Below the pieces are notes generated by a model that saw nothing but the letters and a program-made list of their open reading frames with translations, had not been told where the DNA came from and ran no database searches. From contig NZ_LDPV02000021.1 in NCBI RefSeq assembly GCF_001038425.2, forward strand, positions 17,378-81,377: 64,000 nucleotides of DNA. Direction: 5' to 3'. How positions within the stretch are numbered: the stretch's first letter is position 1; each line of letters opens with the position of its first letter. Positions 49,376 to 59,722 of the stretch are shown in pieces. The DNA is from Ornithinibacillus contaminans. GTDB taxonomy: Bacteria > Bacillota > Bacilli > Bacillales > Amphibacillaceae. A program made the position numbers and the translations under genes.

Positions 49376-50008
49376 ATGGTGGAATTATCCAATCGTCAAG
49401 AAAAAATAATAGAAATAGTAAAACATAATGGTCCCATAACAGGTGAGCATATAGCTGAGCGACTAAATTTAACACGCGCAACATTACGACCAGACTTAGC
49501 AATTTTAACAATGGCCGGTTTTTTAGATGCGCGGCCTAGAGTAGGCTATTTTTACACTGGAAAAACTGGTTCAGAACTACTGACAGAAAAGATAAAGAAG
49601 TTTCAAGTTAGTGACTATCAATCGGTTCCAATCGTTGTGGATGAAGGTGCATCTGTGTATGATGCAATCTCGACGATGTTTTTAGAGGATGTTGGTACGT
49701 TATTTATTGTTGATGATCGTTCGTGTTTGATTGGCGTAGTATCACGAAAGGATTTACTTCGTGCAGCAATTGGAAAACAGGATTTAAGTACTTTACCTGT
49801 TCATATCATAATGACTCGGATGCCAAATGTAACAGTTTGCCGTAAAGAAGATTTATTAATCGATGTCGCCAATCATTTAATTAATAAGCAAATAGACGGA
49901 CTTCCCGTTGTAAAAGATACGGCAAATGGGATGGAAGTAGTTGGTCGTATAACAAAGACGACGATAACGAAAGTGTTTGTTGAACTAATAGCAGATAATC
50001 ATATCTAA
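49376..50008 (+). CDS. ccpN: Catabolite repressor CcpN
   Basis: A 210-aa regulator. An N-terminal helix-turn-helix ([24 protein letters not shown]) is followed by two CBS domains that bind nucleotides (starting at [22 protein letters not shown]). In B. subtilis it represses gapB, pckA and the small RNA sr1 when glucose is present. The start is uncertain: ATG 49376 sits close to GGTGG and ATG-GTG follow each other. It is paired with ppsR, as in B. subtilis. Confidence 0.92.
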   Translation: MVELSNRQEKIIEIVKHNGPITGEHIAERLNLTRATLRPDLAILTMAGFLDARPRVGYFYTGKTGSELLTEKIKKFQVSDYQSVPIVVDEGASVYDAISTMFLEDVGTLFIVDDRSCLIGVVSRKDLLRAAIGKQDLSTLPVHIIMTRMPNVTVCRKEDLLIDVANHLINKQIDGLPVVKDTANGMEVVGRITKTTITKVFVELIADNHI

Positions 50009-50027
50009 CCTTAGGGGGACTCTGACA

Positions 50028-50828
50028 ATGAATGCAAAAAAGATTGTTTTCATTTTATCAGATTCAGTTGGTGAAACAGCTGAATTAGTAATTAAGGCTG
50101 GATTAAGTCAATTTAATCAAGACTATATCATACAACGCATACCGTACGTCGAGGATATTAAAACAATTGATGAAGCATTAAACCGAGCCAAGGATGAGGA
50201 TGGCATCATTGGTTTTACACTCGTAGACCCGCATTTGCGAAATTATTTAAATGCCAAAGCGCTAGAGTGGTCCATTGAAGCGATTGATATAATGGGACCA
50301 ATGATGGAAGCGATGGAAAGAGTTTTCCATAATAAACCCCGTTTAGAGCCAGGATTAGTGCATAAATTGGATGAAGACTACTTTAAAAAGGTAGAGGCAA
50401 TTGAATTTGCGGTGAAATACGATGATGGACGTGACCCTAGAGGTATAGCTCGAGCTGATATTATTTTAATTGGAGTATCGAGAACATCAAAAACCCCTTT
50501 ATCACAGTTTCTGGCACATAAGCGATTGAAAGTAGCTAATATTCCAATCGTCCCAGAGGTCGAACCGCCGGAAGAATTGTTTGATGTTGACCCAGCAAAA
50601 TGTATCGGATTACGAATTCAACCTGAGAAACTGAACGATATTAGAAAAGAAAGGTTGAAGGCGTTAGGGCTAGGTGATCAGGCAACCTATGCAACGATTT
50701 CACGAATTCATCAAGAACTTGACTATTTTAATTCAATCGTTGAACGCATTGGATGTAGAGTGGTTGACGTATCGAATAAAGCTGTTGAGGAAACTGCTAA
50801 TCAAATATTGCGTTTAATAAAAGAATAA
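50028..50828 (+). CDS. ppsR: Bifunctional kinase/phosphorylase PpsR (YqfL)
   Basis: A 266-aa DUF299 protein that adds and removes phosphate on a threonine of pyruvate phosphate dikinase or PEP synthetase. The nucleotide-binding loop is [37 protein letters not shown] is the family start. In B. subtilis YqfL modulates CcpN activity, which fits the neighbour. AGGGGGA lies before the ATG. Confidence 0.92.
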   Translation: MNAKKIVFILSDSVGETAELVIKAGLSQFNQDYIIQRIPYVEDIKTIDEALNRAKDEDGIIGFTLVDPHLRNYLNAKALEWSIEAIDIMGPMMEAMERVFHNKPRLEPGLVHKLDEDYFKKVEAIEFAVKYDDGRDPRGIARADIILIGVSRTSKTPLSQFLAHKRLKVANIPIVPEVEPPEELFDVDPAKCIGLRIQPEKLNDIRKERLKALGLGDQATYATISRIHQELDYFNSIVERIGCRVVDVSNKAVEETANQILRLIKE

Positions 50829-50837
50829 CGAATCCAA

Positions 50838-50952
50838 TTGAGGCTGAGACAAATGGACTGAGCAAGTAGGCGAACAAAGCATAATTCCTGAAACAGGAAT
50901 TATGCATCAATGTTTGTATATGCTTGCTAAACCACATTTGTCCCGGCCTCTT
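50838..50952. repeat. Long imperfect palindrome, same family, copy 3
   Basis: GAGGCTGAGACAAATG (50840-50855) pairs with CATTTGTCCCGGCCTC (50935-50950), with two imperfect positions. Inside, AGCAAG pairs with CTTGCT, and GCATAATTCCTG pairs perfectly with CAGGAATTATGC across a 3-base loop. It lies just after ppsR and may end its transcript. Confidence 0.8.
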
Positions 50953-51420
50953 CCTGTGATTACAAGCTGTTTAGAAAATTTCCTATAATAAATCATCGAT
51001 TTTTTTAATAAGATAATAGTAATTTTTTAGAAAATGTATTATAATTATTTTTTGTGTAAAAATAGAAGATGTTGTATAAAATAGTACAGATTCACTGTAA
51101 CGCATATTCTGAAAAATAAAACATTCATAATTAAGAAGGAATCCACGATTTTTTGTAGAATAGTATTATTAGACTAAAATGATTCTGATATACATAGCTA
51201 GTCTATTAGTTACATACAAAACCTGTTTTTCTTCAACAAAAAGAAATACTTCATTATTTGTACTTCTATATCCTTCTAAAAGATTATTACGTAATAGAAG
51301 GAATTTTTTTCGACTTTATCAAAAAACTTGTCGAAATATGAAGGATTTTTTTAGGTGGATAGCGAATCTATACTATAGATCAATTACAATCCTTAATACT
51401 TGAAAAGCATGGTGGTTTTA
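50953..51420 (+). promoter_or_regulatory. AT-rich promoter region of the dnaG-sigA operon
   Basis: No gene is credible in this stretch. TATAAT hexamers occur at 50984-50989 and 51040-51045 with weak -35 partners. A sigma-H-type promoter fits better: AGGAATC (51137-51143), 11 bases, then GTAGAAT (51155-51161). The B. subtilis sigA operon has a sigma-H promoter of this kind that acts at the onset of sporulation. The yqxD gene found before dnaG in B. subtilis is missing. Confidence 0.65.
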
Positions 51421-53235
51421 ATGTCTAACCAAATTTCTGAGGAATTAATTGAGCAAATTCGTACTGCAAATGATATTGTTGATGTCATTAGTGAATATGT
51501 ACAACTCAAAAAACAAGGTAGAAACTATTTTGGGCTATGCCCATTTCATGGTGAAAAATCTCCATCATTTTCAGTTACACAGGAAAAGCAAATTTTCCAT
51601 TGTTTTGGATGTGGGAAGGGTGGAAATGTTGTTACCTTCTTAATGGAAATGGAAAGTTTCTCTTTCTATGAGGCAATGAAATTTCTTGCCGACCGATCAG
51701 GTATTGAATTACCAACCGATGCGATAAAGAAAGAAACATCTCTTTCCCAAGAAAATCAACAAGTTCTATCTGCCCATGAATGGTTAACAAAACTATACCA
51801 TCATTTAATTCGTTACACAAAGGATGGTAAGGCTGGGTATCAATATCTCGAAGAAAGAGGGATAAGTGATGAAGCAATTGACACATTCCAGCTAGGTTTT
51901 GCACCGAATACCAAGGATTTTACAGCGACCTTTTTAGAGAAAAAAGGCTTTCATCAACAGCTGCTTGTGAAATTCGGGCTGTTATCTCGTAACCAAGATG
52001 ATGGATCTGTTACCGATCGCTTTCGTGGAAGAGTAATTTTTCCAATACGAAACCACTTGGGCAAAACGATTGCATTTGGTGCGAGAGTTGTTCAACCAGA
52101 TCAAGAACCAAAGTACTTGAATAGCCCTGAAACAGAGTTGTTTCAAAAGGGAAAAATTCTGTATAACTTTGATTTAGCGAAAAAACACATCCGGAAATCA
52201 AGTGAAGCTGTATTGTTTGAAGGGTATATGGATGTGATTTCGGCATATCAAGCAGGCGTTCTAAATGGTGTGGCCACGATGGGAACAGCACTGACTGAAC
52301 TACAGGCAAAGTTATTAAAGCGCTATGTGGACACAGTAATTATTTGTTATGACGGTGATAATGCTGGGGTAGAAGCGACTTATAAAGCTTCTAAATTGCT
52401 TCAGCAAGTAGGATGCCAAGTCAAAATTGCCCACCTAAAAGATGGATTTGATCCTGATAGTTACATCAAAAAATTTGGTGGAGAGGCATTTAAACGCGAA
52501 ATAATTGAAGCAAGTGACACATTTATAAGCTTTTATATGCGATATCTCAAAAAGGATTACAATGTAACACTTGAAGGGGATCGCATACAGTACCTGGAAA
52601 CAATCCTGATGGAGCTAGCAACTGTTGAAAGTTCAGTTGAAAGAGAGTTATATGTACAGGAACTGAGCTCCGAATATAGCATCTCTGTTGATACATTGCT
52701 AAATCAAATTCACGAGTACCGTCAAAAATCAGATGCTCCTAAGGATAAGAGGGAAAAAGACAGATATACTAATAAGGTACAAATGTCAAGTGGTAAATTA
52801 TTACCAGCAATTCATAATGCGGAACGAAAATTATTAGCGTATATGATTCAAAATCGTTCCATTGCAGATAAGGTTCAAGCTGAAATAGGTGCTTCTTTTA
52901 CTATAGATGAGCATAAAATTATAGCAACACATCTATATGCCTATTATGAAGAAGGACATTCTGAGAATGTAAGCTTGTTTCTCGATCGTATATCAGATGA
53001 ATTGCTGCACAAGTTAGTTATCCAAATTGCAATGACGCCTACACAGGCTGACATTAGTGATAAAGAGATAAATGATTATCTACGTATGATACGTACTGAG
53101 AGTAGTACAGGGGTAAATTTAAAACAATTAAAGGCTGAGCAAAAATTAGCCGAGCAACAGCAGGATCCAATTAAAGCCGCGCAAATCGCGCTGAAAATTA
53201 TTGAATTACAAAGACAAGTAAAGCATTTAAATTGA
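51421..53235 (+). CDS. dnaG: DNA primase
   Basis: A 604-aa primase that makes RNA primers at the replication fork. The CHC2 zinc finger is CPFHGEKSPSFSV then FHCFGCGKGGN. The TOPRIM catalytic core has LFEGYMDVISA and the acidic CYDGDNAG. The helicase-binding C-terminal domain follows. The ATG at 51421 has GGTGGT upstream and gives the family N-terminus MSNQISEELIEQI. It is followed by sigA. Confidence 0.97.
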   Translation: MSNQISEELIEQIRTANDIVDVISEYVQLKKQGRNYFGLCPFHGEKSPSFSVTQEKQIFHCFGCGKGGNVVTFLMEMESFSFYEAMKFLADRSGIELPTDAIKKETSLSQENQQVLSAHEWLTKLYHHLIRYTKDGKAGYQYLEERGISDEAIDTFQLGFAPNTKDFTATFLEKKGFHQQLLVKFGLLSRNQDDGSVTDRFRGRVIFPIRNHLGKTIAFGARVVQPDQEPKYLNSPETELFQKGKILYNFDLAKKHIRKSSEAVLFEGYMDVISAYQAGVLNGVATMGTALTELQAKLLKRYVDTVIICYDGDNAGVEATYKASKLLQQVGCQVKIAHLKDGFDPDSYIKKFGGEAFKREIIEASDTFISFYMRYLKKDYNVTLEGDRIQYLETILMELATVESSVERELYVQELSSEYSISVDTLLNQIHEYRQKSDAPKDKREKDRYTNKVQMSSGKLLPAIHNAERKLLAYMIQNRSIADKVQAEIGASFTIDEHKIIATHLYAYYEEGHSENVSLFLDRISDELLHKLVIQIAMTPTQADISDKEINDYLRMIRTESSTGVNLKQLKAEQKLAEQQQDPIKAAQIALKIIELQRQVKHLN

Positions 53236-53263
53236 TTGAAGAAGTATGGAAGGAGGGGGACTC

Positions 53264-54385
53264 ATGGCTGACAACAAACCTTCACAAACTAAAGAGAATG
53301 AGCCGGAGTTAACACTAGCGCAAGCGAAAGAACAGTTAATTGAAATTGGTAAAAAACGTGGCGTACTCGCATATGAGGAAATTGCCGATCGTTTATCAAA
53401 TTTCGTAATTGAACCTGATCAAATGGATGAATTTTATGAATTTCTAGGTGATCAAGGTATTGATGTAATAGGTGAATCAGATGATGACCCTAAAATGAAG
53501 GAAATCGAAAAAGAAGAAGAATTTGATGTAAATGATTTAAGTGTTCCATTAGGGATCAAAATTAACGACCCAGTACGTATGTACCTTAAAGAAATCGGGC
53601 GTGTTGATTTACTTTCTGCTACAGAAGAAATAGAACTTGCAACCCGCATTGAACAAGGTGATGAAGAAGCAAAAAAACGACTTGCTGAAGCTAACTTGCG
53701 TTTAGTAGTTAGTATTGCAAAACGTTATGTAGGAAGAGGTATGTTATTCCTTGACCTCATCCAAGAGGGAAACATGGGTTTAATCAAAGCGGTTGAAAAG
53801 TTTGACTACCGTAAAGGGTTTAAATTTAGTACGTATGCAACCTGGTGGATCCGACAAGCGATAACACGCGCTATTGCAGACCAAGCACGTACAATTCGTA
53901 TACCAGTTCATATGGTTGAAACGATTAATAAATTGATTCGCGTACAGCGTCAATTACTTCAGGATTTGGGGCGTGAACCAACACCAGAAGAAATTGGTGA
54001 AGAAATGGATCTAACACCTGATAAGGTACGTGAAATCCTTAAGATTGCGCAAGAGCCCGTATCATTAGAGACACCGATAGGAGAAGAAGATGACTCTCAT
54101 TTAGGTGACTTTATTGAGGATCAAGAAGCAATCTCGCCATCTGATCATGCTGCTTACGAATTATTAAAAGAGCAACTAGAAGATGTATTAGATACATTAA
54201 CAGATCGAGAAGAAAATGTACTTCGTTTACGTTTCGGTCTAGATGATGGTCGAACTCGTACGTTAGAAGAAGTTGGTAAAGTTTTTGGTGTAACCCGAGA
54301 ACGAATTCGCCAAATCGAAGCAAAAGCACTTCGTAAACTTAGACATCCTAGTCGTAGCAAACGATTAAAAGACTTTCTTGATTAA
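53264..54385 (+). CDS. sigA: Primary sigma factor SigA (RpoD)
   Basis: A 373-aa housekeeping sigma factor. Region 1.1 is short, as in Firmicutes. Region 1.2/2 has [13 protein letters not shown] and [16 protein letters not shown], and the -10 recognition helix is [18 protein letters not shown]. Region 4 ends with [20 protein letters not shown]. The ATG at 53264 is set by AAGGAGGGGG upstream. It is the last gene of the dnaG operon. Confidence 0.98.
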   Translation: MADNKPSQTKENEPELTLAQAKEQLIEIGKKRGVLAYEEIADRLSNFVIEPDQMDEFYEFLGDQGIDVIGESDDDPKMKEIEKEEEFDVNDLSVPLGIKINDPVRMYLKEIGRVDLLSATEEIELATRIEQGDEEAKKRLAEANLRLVVSIAKRYVGRGMLFLDLIQEGNMGLIKAVEKFDYRKGFKFSTYATWWIRQAITRAIADQARTIRIPVHMVETINKLIRVQRQLLQDLGREPTPEEIGEEMDLTPDKVREILKIAQEPVSLETPIGEEDDSHLGDFIEDQEAISPSDHAAYELLKEQLEDVLDTLTDREENVLRLRFGLDDGRTRTLEEVGKVFGVTRERIRQIEAKALRKLRHPSRSKRLKDFLD

Positions 54386-54395
54386 TTGTGGGTAG

Positions 54396-54440
54396 GTCAT
54401 TGGTCAAGCCTAAAAAGAACAATGACTTTCCTTTTCTTTT
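54396..54440 (+). terminator. Possible terminator after sigA
   Basis: GTCATTG (54396-54402) and CAATGAC (54420-54426) form a 7-bp stem with a long loop. It is followed by a T/C-rich run ending in TTTTTTT. Confidence 0.55.
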
Positions 54441-54483
54441 TTTATATATTTTGTAGCTAGATATCTGCATTGGGGTGATAATA

Positions 54484-55035
54484 TTGGCAGATGATCGTAT
54501 GGCTACCATCGTTAAAGAAATCAAGTATTGGAAAGAACACAAATTACTGCCAGAAGTTCAATGTGACTTTTTACTAGCTCTCTATACTCAAGGAGACGAC
54601 GAGCAGTCAACTACATCTAGAAAGCGTCGGAAAAATTATTTTTTCTATGTCCAATTATTTCTTTTAGTGTTGATGGTACCGTTTTCATTTCTTGTAGTTT
54701 ATTTTACTCAATTTCATTTTATTTTGCAACTTAGTATTTTGTTAATTTGTATTGGATATGGCTATTTCGTCTATCGGGCCTGTAAAAAACGTACTAGCCC
54801 TTATCGCCATATTGCCATCATAATACCACTTGTATTAGGGTTAATGACAACGGATCATCTAACAAATGTTTTCCATTTTAATCAATTGTTTACACTGATT
54901 GCATTAATCATGAATTTTGTAGGGTGGTATCTACTGAGTCGTACCTTACGCTTGAAATATTTATTGATTTCTAGCTACTTAGCACTTATCGTATTATTGT
55001 TCGTAAACTTTTCACATCTTTTTTCTTTTAACTAA
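54484..55035 (+). CDS. Uncharacterised multi-helix membrane protein
   Basis: A 183-aa protein that I do not recognise. A polar, Lys/Glu-rich N-terminal third (about 45 residues) contains YWKEHKLLPEVQCDFLLALYTQG. It is followed by about six hydrophobic helices ending in LLISSYLALIVLLFVNFSH. The start is TTG with GGGGTGAT 6 bases upstream. It stands between sigA and cccA. The N-terminal stretch looks like a conserved soluble helix-turn module rather than a signal peptide. Confidence 0.75.
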   Translation: MADDRMATIVKEIKYWKEHKLLPEVQCDFLLALYTQGDDEQSTTSRKRRKNYFFYVQLFLLVLMVPFSFLVVYFTQFHFILQLSILLICIGYGYFVYRACKKRTSPYRHIAIIIPLVLGLMTTDHLTNVFHFNQLFTLIALIMNFVGWYLLSRTLRLKYLLISSYLALIVLLFVNFSHLFSFN

Positions 55036-55109
55036 TGAAATTTTAAGATAAAATAAAACTAGCTATGTGGAATATTTTTAATTCCGGGGATACATAAGGA
55101 GGAAAGACA

Positions 55110-55475
55110 ATGAAACGAAACCCATTAATCCCGTTTGCTTTAATTGCTATTATTGGGATCCTAGCGGTAATTGTAATTTCATTTATAGGGGTAGGTCAAC
55201 GTAACGATATCGCGTCAGAAGGGGAAGAGCCTGAACAAGCTGAAGAAGGTGGAATGGAAGATCCAGAAGAAATCTTTGCATCATCTTGTGTAAGTTGTCA
55301 TGGTGCTGATCTTTCAGGTGGATTTGGTCCAAATCTACAAACTGTTGGTGCAAACTTATCAGTAGATGAAATTAAAGATGTCATTACAAACGGACGTGGT
55401 GATATGCCGCCTCAAGGACATTTATCAGAAGGCGAAATATCCATTATTTCCGAATGGCTGAGTGAGAAAAAATAA
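55110..55475 (+). CDS. cccA: Membrane-anchored cytochrome c-550
   Basis: A 121-aa c-type cytochrome. An N-terminal transmembrane anchor (residues 6-28) is followed by an acidic linker. The haem motif is SCVSCHGADL (CxxCH), and GDMPPQGHLS provides the axial Met. It carries electrons on the outer face of the membrane to cytochrome oxidase. AAGGAGG lies before the ATG. cccA downstream of sigA is the Bacillus order. Confidence 0.94.
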   Translation: MKRNPLIPFALIAIIGILAVIVISFIGVGQRNDIASEGEEPEQAEEGGMEDPEEIFASSCVSCHGADLSGGFGPNLQTVGANLSVDEIKDVITNGRGDMPPQGHLSEGEISIISEWLSEKK

Positions 55476-55490
55476 ATAGTTTTAACACAG

Positions 55491-55520
55491 GCTTTCTGTT
55501 ATAATTCAGAAAGCTTTTCT
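55491..55520 (+). terminator. Terminator after cccA
   Basis: GCTTTCTG (55491-55498) and CAGAAAGC (55507-55514) form a perfect 8-bp stem followed by TTTTCT. Confidence 0.75.
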
Positions 55521-55549
55521 ATTATTACTATAGTTTTTGGAGGTTTCTA

Positions 55550-56263
55550 ATGAATGAACGGTTGAAGCTGTCAAATCGTTTGGAACGTGTAGCATCTTTT
55601 TTGCCGAAAGGAGCTAACTTTGCAGATATAGGATCAGATCATGCTTATTTACCATGCTTTGTTTGTTTGCAGGATACTACCGCTACTGCTATTGCAGGTG
55701 AAATTAATGAGGGTCCATATACAAGCGCGAAACAGACAGTGGAAAAATATAAATTAACACATGTAATTGATGTCAGACAAGGTGATGGATTAGCCGTTCT
55801 TGCAGAAGATGAGGTATCGCAGGTTGTTATTGCAGGAATGGGTGGTGCGTTAATACGTTCTATTCTTGAGAATGGAAGGGACAAGCTACACGGTGTGGAA
55901 TTGATTATTGCACAACCTAATGTCGACGAACAGAACGTGCGGAAATGGTATGTAGAAAATCATTATCGAATTGAAGCGGAAGTAATCCTAGAAGAAAATG
56001 GCCACATCTATGAAATCATTGTTGGCAGGAAGTCTGATACGCAACAACCACTGGATCCAAAGGAATTATTATTTGGACCACTATTATTAAAACAAGGGAA
56101 CCCACTTTTCTATCAAAAATGGCAATCCGAGCATACTAAATTAATTCGTGTTCTAAAGCAAATGTCAGCGGCAAAAATAAAGGACGAAGAAAAAATAAGT
56201 TTATTCAACCAGCAGCTTCAATGGATAGAGGAGGTTTTGCGTGATGGTAAAAGGAACAACTAA
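55550..56263 (+). CDS. trmK: tRNA (adenine-22-N1)-methyltransferase TrmK
   Basis: A 237-aa methyltransferase that makes m1A22 in tRNA. The SAM-binding motif is FADIGSDHAYLPCF. VVIAGMGGALIRSIL and LIIAQPNVDEQNVRKW are the catalytic-region hallmarks. A C-terminal coiled-coil (about residues 178-230) follows. TGGAGG lies before the ATG. The end overlaps yqfO. Confidence 0.95.
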   Translation: MNERLKLSNRLERVASFLPKGANFADIGSDHAYLPCFVCLQDTTATAIAGEINEGPYTSAKQTVEKYKLTHVIDVRQGDGLAVLAEDEVSQVVIAGMGGALIRSILENGRDKLHGVELIIAQPNVDEQNVRKWYVENHYRIEAEVILEENGHIYEIIVGRKSDTQQPLDPKELLFGPLLLKQGNPLFYQKWQSEHTKLIRVLKQMSAAKIKDEEKISLFNQQLQWIEEVLRDGKRNN

Positions 56264-57374
56264 TGCAGATGTTTTTCGATTATTGGAGAACTGGGCACCT
56301 AAATCGTTAGCGGAAGACTGGGATAATGTTGGCTTACAAGTTGGTTCTTATCATAAACCGGTTAAAAGAATAATGGTCACGTTAGATGTTCTGGAAGCTG
56401 TTGTCGATGAAGCGATTGCTAATGAAGTAGATTTAATTATCGCGCATCATCCTATCTTGTTTAAGCCGTTACAGCAACTCAATTTAGATAGCTGGCGTGG
56501 AAGGGTTGTTAAAAAATTAATTCAGCATGATATCACTGTTTATGCAGCACATACTAATCTTGATATCGCTAATGGTGGAGTAAATGATATGCTTGCGGAT
56601 TTATTAGGGCTAACGAATCGAGAAATTATGGTAGATACGAACGAAGAAGCATTATATAAAATTGCTGTATATGTACCAGAAGCACACATAGAGGAAGTAA
56701 TGGATGCTGTAACTGAAGCTGGTGCGGGTCATATCGGAAAGTATAGTCATTGCACTTTTCGAACAACTGGAACAGGTACTTTCAAGCCACTTATAGGAAC
56801 TTCACCATTTATAGGTGAGCAGGATAAACTGGAGAATGTCACAGAAGTAAAACTTGAAACTGTTGTTCAGGAAACACGGTTACAAAAGGTTTTAAAGGCA
56901 ATACTTGGAGCACATCCTTATGAAGAAGTAGCCTATGATGTTATTCCTTTACAAAATACAGGGGAGAAATATGGACTAGGGCGAGTCGGAACACTAGCTA
57001 ACACGGTTACTCTAGAAGAACTAACTAACATGGTTAAGACAACGTTAGAGGTTTCAACTGTAAGGGTATCAGGTAATCTTACAAAAAAAATTAAACGAGT
57101 TGCTGTCTTAGGTGGAAGTGGCGAAAAGTATATAATTCCCGCTCTCCATAAAAAAGCGGATGTCTACATTACTGGTGATATGACGTTTCACCATGCCCAA
57201 GAGGCAATCGAAATGGGGCTAGCAATCATCGATGCCGGGCATTATATAGAAAAAGTCATGAAGCTTGGAACGAAACAATTTTTAGAAGCGAAAATTAAGA
57301 ATGGACACGAAATCGATCCAACGATTGATGTCATCGTATCGACGACAAATACCGATCCATTTCAGTACAAATAA
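56244..57374 (+). CDS. yqfO: Nif3-family metal-binding protein YqfO
   Basis: A 376-aa Nif3/DUF34 protein, in the long form with a PII-like domain inserted in the middle (about residues 130-230). The two metal sites are DLIIAHHPILFKPL with VYAAHTNLDIA at the front and TGDMTFHHAQEA with IDAGHY at the back. GTP cyclohydrolase I type 2 has been the usual label, but the true function is unsettled. GAGGAGGT is 9 bases from the ATG; the preceding GTG at 56241 may also serve. ispH (yqfP), which follows in B. subtilis, is absent. Confidence 0.92.
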   Translation: MVKGTTNADVFRLLENWAPKSLAEDWDNVGLQVGSYHKPVKRIMVTLDVLEAVVDEAIANEVDLIIAHHPILFKPLQQLNLDSWRGRVVKKLIQHDITVYAAHTNLDIANGGVNDMLADLLGLTNREIMVDTNEEALYKIAVYVPEAHIEEVMDAVTEAGAGHIGKYSHCTFRTTGTGTFKPLIGTSPFIGEQDKLENVTEVKLETVVQETRLQKVLKAILGAHPYEEVAYDVIPLQNTGEKYGLGRVGTLANTVTLEELTNMVKTTLEVSTVRVSGNLTKKIKRVAVLGGSGEKYIIPALHKKADVYITGDMTFHHAQEAIEMGLAIIDAGHYIEKVMKLGTKQFLEAKIKNGHEIDPTIDVIVSTTNTDPFQYK

Positions 57375-57437
57375 ACCGGAAAATGACCGTAGCTTGATGT
57401 GCGAAACATGAAGAATCAAGGTTAAAGGAGAACTAGA

Positions 57438-58751
57438 ATGAAGAATTCATTTAATTCTTTTTCGTTTACACCGCAGTTATTAGATGTAATCGAGAAATTA
57501 GAATTTAAACAACCAACAGAAATACAGCAAGAAGTAATTCCTGCAGTTCATAAGGGGAAAAGTGTTATTGGGCAATCCCATACTGGTTCAGGAAAGACAC
57601 ATTCATTTTTACTTCCACTATTTAATCAATTAGAAGAAGCTAAAAAAGAAGTACAATTTGTCATTACAGCACCAACTCGAGAGTTAGCAACTCAATTATA
57701 TGATGAAGCTAAGAAAATTATTAAGCTTGCCGATAAAGAACAAGAATGGAAAGCAAAATTATTAGTTGGTGGAACCGATAAACAAAAAATGATGGAGAAG
57801 CTTAAAGAACCTCCACATATTGTAATTGGGACTCCTGGACGAATTTTAGATATCGTTAAAGAAGAAGCACTTTCCATTTATTCAGCAAAATCTTTTGTCA
57901 TTGATGAAGCAGATCTAATGTTAGACTTAGGATTTATTGATGATGTGGATCAATTACTAGTTCGATGTAAAAAAGATATTCAATTAATGGTGTTTTCTGC
58001 AACTATCCCTCAGCGCTTGGAACACTTCTTTAAGAAATACTTGGAAAATCCATTACATGTTAAAATCGCGAATGAATTATCTCCAGAAACAATGGAACAC
58101 CGCTTAATCGCGAAGAAGCATCGAGAGGATGCTGATATAATAGCAGAGATTTCAAAGGCTATTAACCCATACCTTGCCATTATTTTTGCAAATGGTAAAG
58201 AAAATGCTAATAAGCTCCATGCTAATTTGCTGGAAAAAGGGTTAAATGTCGGATTGATTCATGGTGGACTATCACCAAGAGAACGTAAACGAGTTTTAAA
58301 AGAAATACAAGCGCTACGCTATCAATATATTGTGGCAACTGATTTAGCTTCAAGGGGAATCGATATAAAAGGTGTTAGTCATGTCATTAATGCTGACCTT
58401 CCGAAAGAAGAGGAATTTTATATTCATCGTGTTGGTAGAACAGCAAGAGCCGGAATGGAAGGGACTGCCATCAGTCTATATCGCGAGGAAGACTATAAGC
58501 TAATTGAAAAGCTGGAACAAAAGGGATTAGAATTTTTCTTCTATGATGTTTCCAATGGTCAATGGAAAGATGCTAAGTCTTGGAAAGAGCGTAGCCTTCG
58601 TACCAAGACGACAACAGACGTTGAGAAAGAAGCCTGGAAGCAAGTGCGAAAGCCTAAAAAAGTAAAGCCTGGTTATAAAAAGAAAATGAAGCAGCAACAA
58701 CAATCGATTAAACGAAAACTAACAAAGAAATCGACATATAAAAAGAAGTAA
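57438..58751 (+). CDS. cshB: DEAD-box RNA helicase CshB
   Basis: A 437-aa cold-shock RNA helicase. The Q motif is [12 protein letters not shown], Walker A is [11 protein letters not shown], the DEAD box is [12 protein letters not shown], and motif III is FSATIP. Motif VI is [11 protein letters not shown] very basic C-terminal tail ([15 protein letters not shown]) should bind RNA. AAAGGAGA lies before the ATG. It is followed by nfo, as in B. subtilis. Confidence 0.94.
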   Translation: MKNSFNSFSFTPQLLDVIEKLEFKQPTEIQQEVIPAVHKGKSVIGQSHTGSGKTHSFLLPLFNQLEEAKKEVQFVITAPTRELATQLYDEAKKIIKLADKEQEWKAKLLVGGTDKQKMMEKLKEPPHIVIGTPGRILDIVKEEALSIYSAKSFVIDEADLMLDLGFIDDVDQLLVRCKKDIQLMVFSATIPQRLEHFFKKYLENPLHVKIANELSPETMEHRLIAKKHREDADIIAEISKAINPYLAIIFANGKENANKLHANLLEKGLNVGLIHGGLSPRERKRVLKEIQALRYQYIVATDLASRGIDIKGVSHVINADLPKEEEFYIHRVGRTARAGMEGTAISLYREEDYKLIEKLEQKGLEFFFYDVSNGQWKDAKSWKERSLRTKTTTDVEKEAWKQVRKPKKVKPGYKKKMKQQQQSIKRKLTKKSTYKKK

Positions 58752-58774
58752 TTAGTTTGGGGAGAGGTGTCTTT

Positions 58775-59674
58775 ATGTTAAAAATTGGATCACATGTTTC
58801 GATGAGTGGAAGTAAAATGTTACTCGGATCGAGTGAAGAGGCAATTTCTTATGGTGCTAATACATTTATGATTTATACAGGAGCACCGCAAAATACAAGG
58901 AGAAAGCCTATTGAGGAATTAAATATTGCAGAAGGTTTAAAACATATGGCTGCTAATGGAATTGATATAGCTGATATCGTTGTCCATGCACCATACATTA
59001 TTAATATTGGAAATTCTACAAAGCCAGAGACGTTTGAACTGGGTGTTAATTTCTTAAGAAGTGAAATGGAAAGAACAGAGGCAATTGGTGCTAAACAAAT
59101 CGTTTTACATCCAGGTGCACATGTTGGAGCAGGTCCAGAAGATGGAATCAAGAAAATCATCGAAGGATTAAATGAAGTGTTAGAAAAAGATAAAAATGTT
59201 CAAATCGCATTGGAAACTATGGCTGGTAAGGGATCGGAAATTGGAAGAACCTTTGAAGAAATAGCTACAATTATTGATGGTGTGACACATAACGAAAAAT
59301 TATCCGTCTGTTTTGATACTTGCCACGTACATGATGCAGGCTATGATATCGTACAAAATCTTGATGGTGTATTGGATGAATTTGACAAAATAATAGGTGT
59401 GGACAGAATTAAGGTTGTCCATGTAAATGATAGTAAAAATGAACGTGGTGCTCATAAAGACCGTCATGAAAATATTGGGTTTGGCCATATTGGTTTTGAT
59501 GCTTTACATTATATAATAAACCATGCTCAACTTACCGACGTGCCTAAAATTTTGGAAACTCCTTATGTTGGGGAGGATAAGAAAAATAAAAAAGCACCAT
59601 ACAAGTTTGAAATTGACATGATTCGCAATGGAGCATTCATTACGGATTTAAAAGAACAAATTGTTAATCAATAA
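58775..59674 (+). CDS. nfo: Endonuclease IV
   Basis: A 299-aa TIM-barrel AP endonuclease for base-excision repair. The metal-binding motifs are [32 protein letters not shown] and [13 protein letters not shown]. The ATG at 58775 has GAGAGG upstream. In B. subtilis it protects spore DNA. A terminator follows. Confidence 0.96.
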   Translation: MLKIGSHVSMSGSKMLLGSSEEAISYGANTFMIYTGAPQNTRRKPIEELNIAEGLKHMAANGIDIADIVVHAPYIINIGNSTKPETFELGVNFLRSEMERTEAIGAKQIVLHPGAHVGAGPEDGIKKIIEGLNEVLEKDKNVQIALETMAGKGSEIGRTFEEIATIIDGVTHNEKLSVCFDTCHVHDAGYDIVQNLDGVLDEFDKIIGVDRIKVVHVNDSKNERGAHKDRHENIGFGHIGFDALHYIINHAQLTDVPKILETPYVGEDKKNKKAPYKFEIDMIRNGAFITDLKEQIVNQ

Positions 59675-59684
59675 ATAAGTATGT

Positions 59685-59722
59685 AAAAGGAATCTGTGCA
59701 AAGCTACAGATTCCTTTTTTAT
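59685..59722. terminator. Bidirectional terminator between nfo and yqfT
   Basis: AAAAGGAATCTGT (59685-59697) and ACAGATTCCTTTT (59706-59718) form a perfect 13-bp stem with a T run on the plus strand and a shorter one on the minus strand. It serves both convergent genes. Confidence 0.9.

Noticed and set aside
51179..51403. A 74-codon frame before dnaG
   Set aside because: It has no ribosome binding site, a low-complexity AT-rich composition and overlaps the promoter region of dnaG-sigA.
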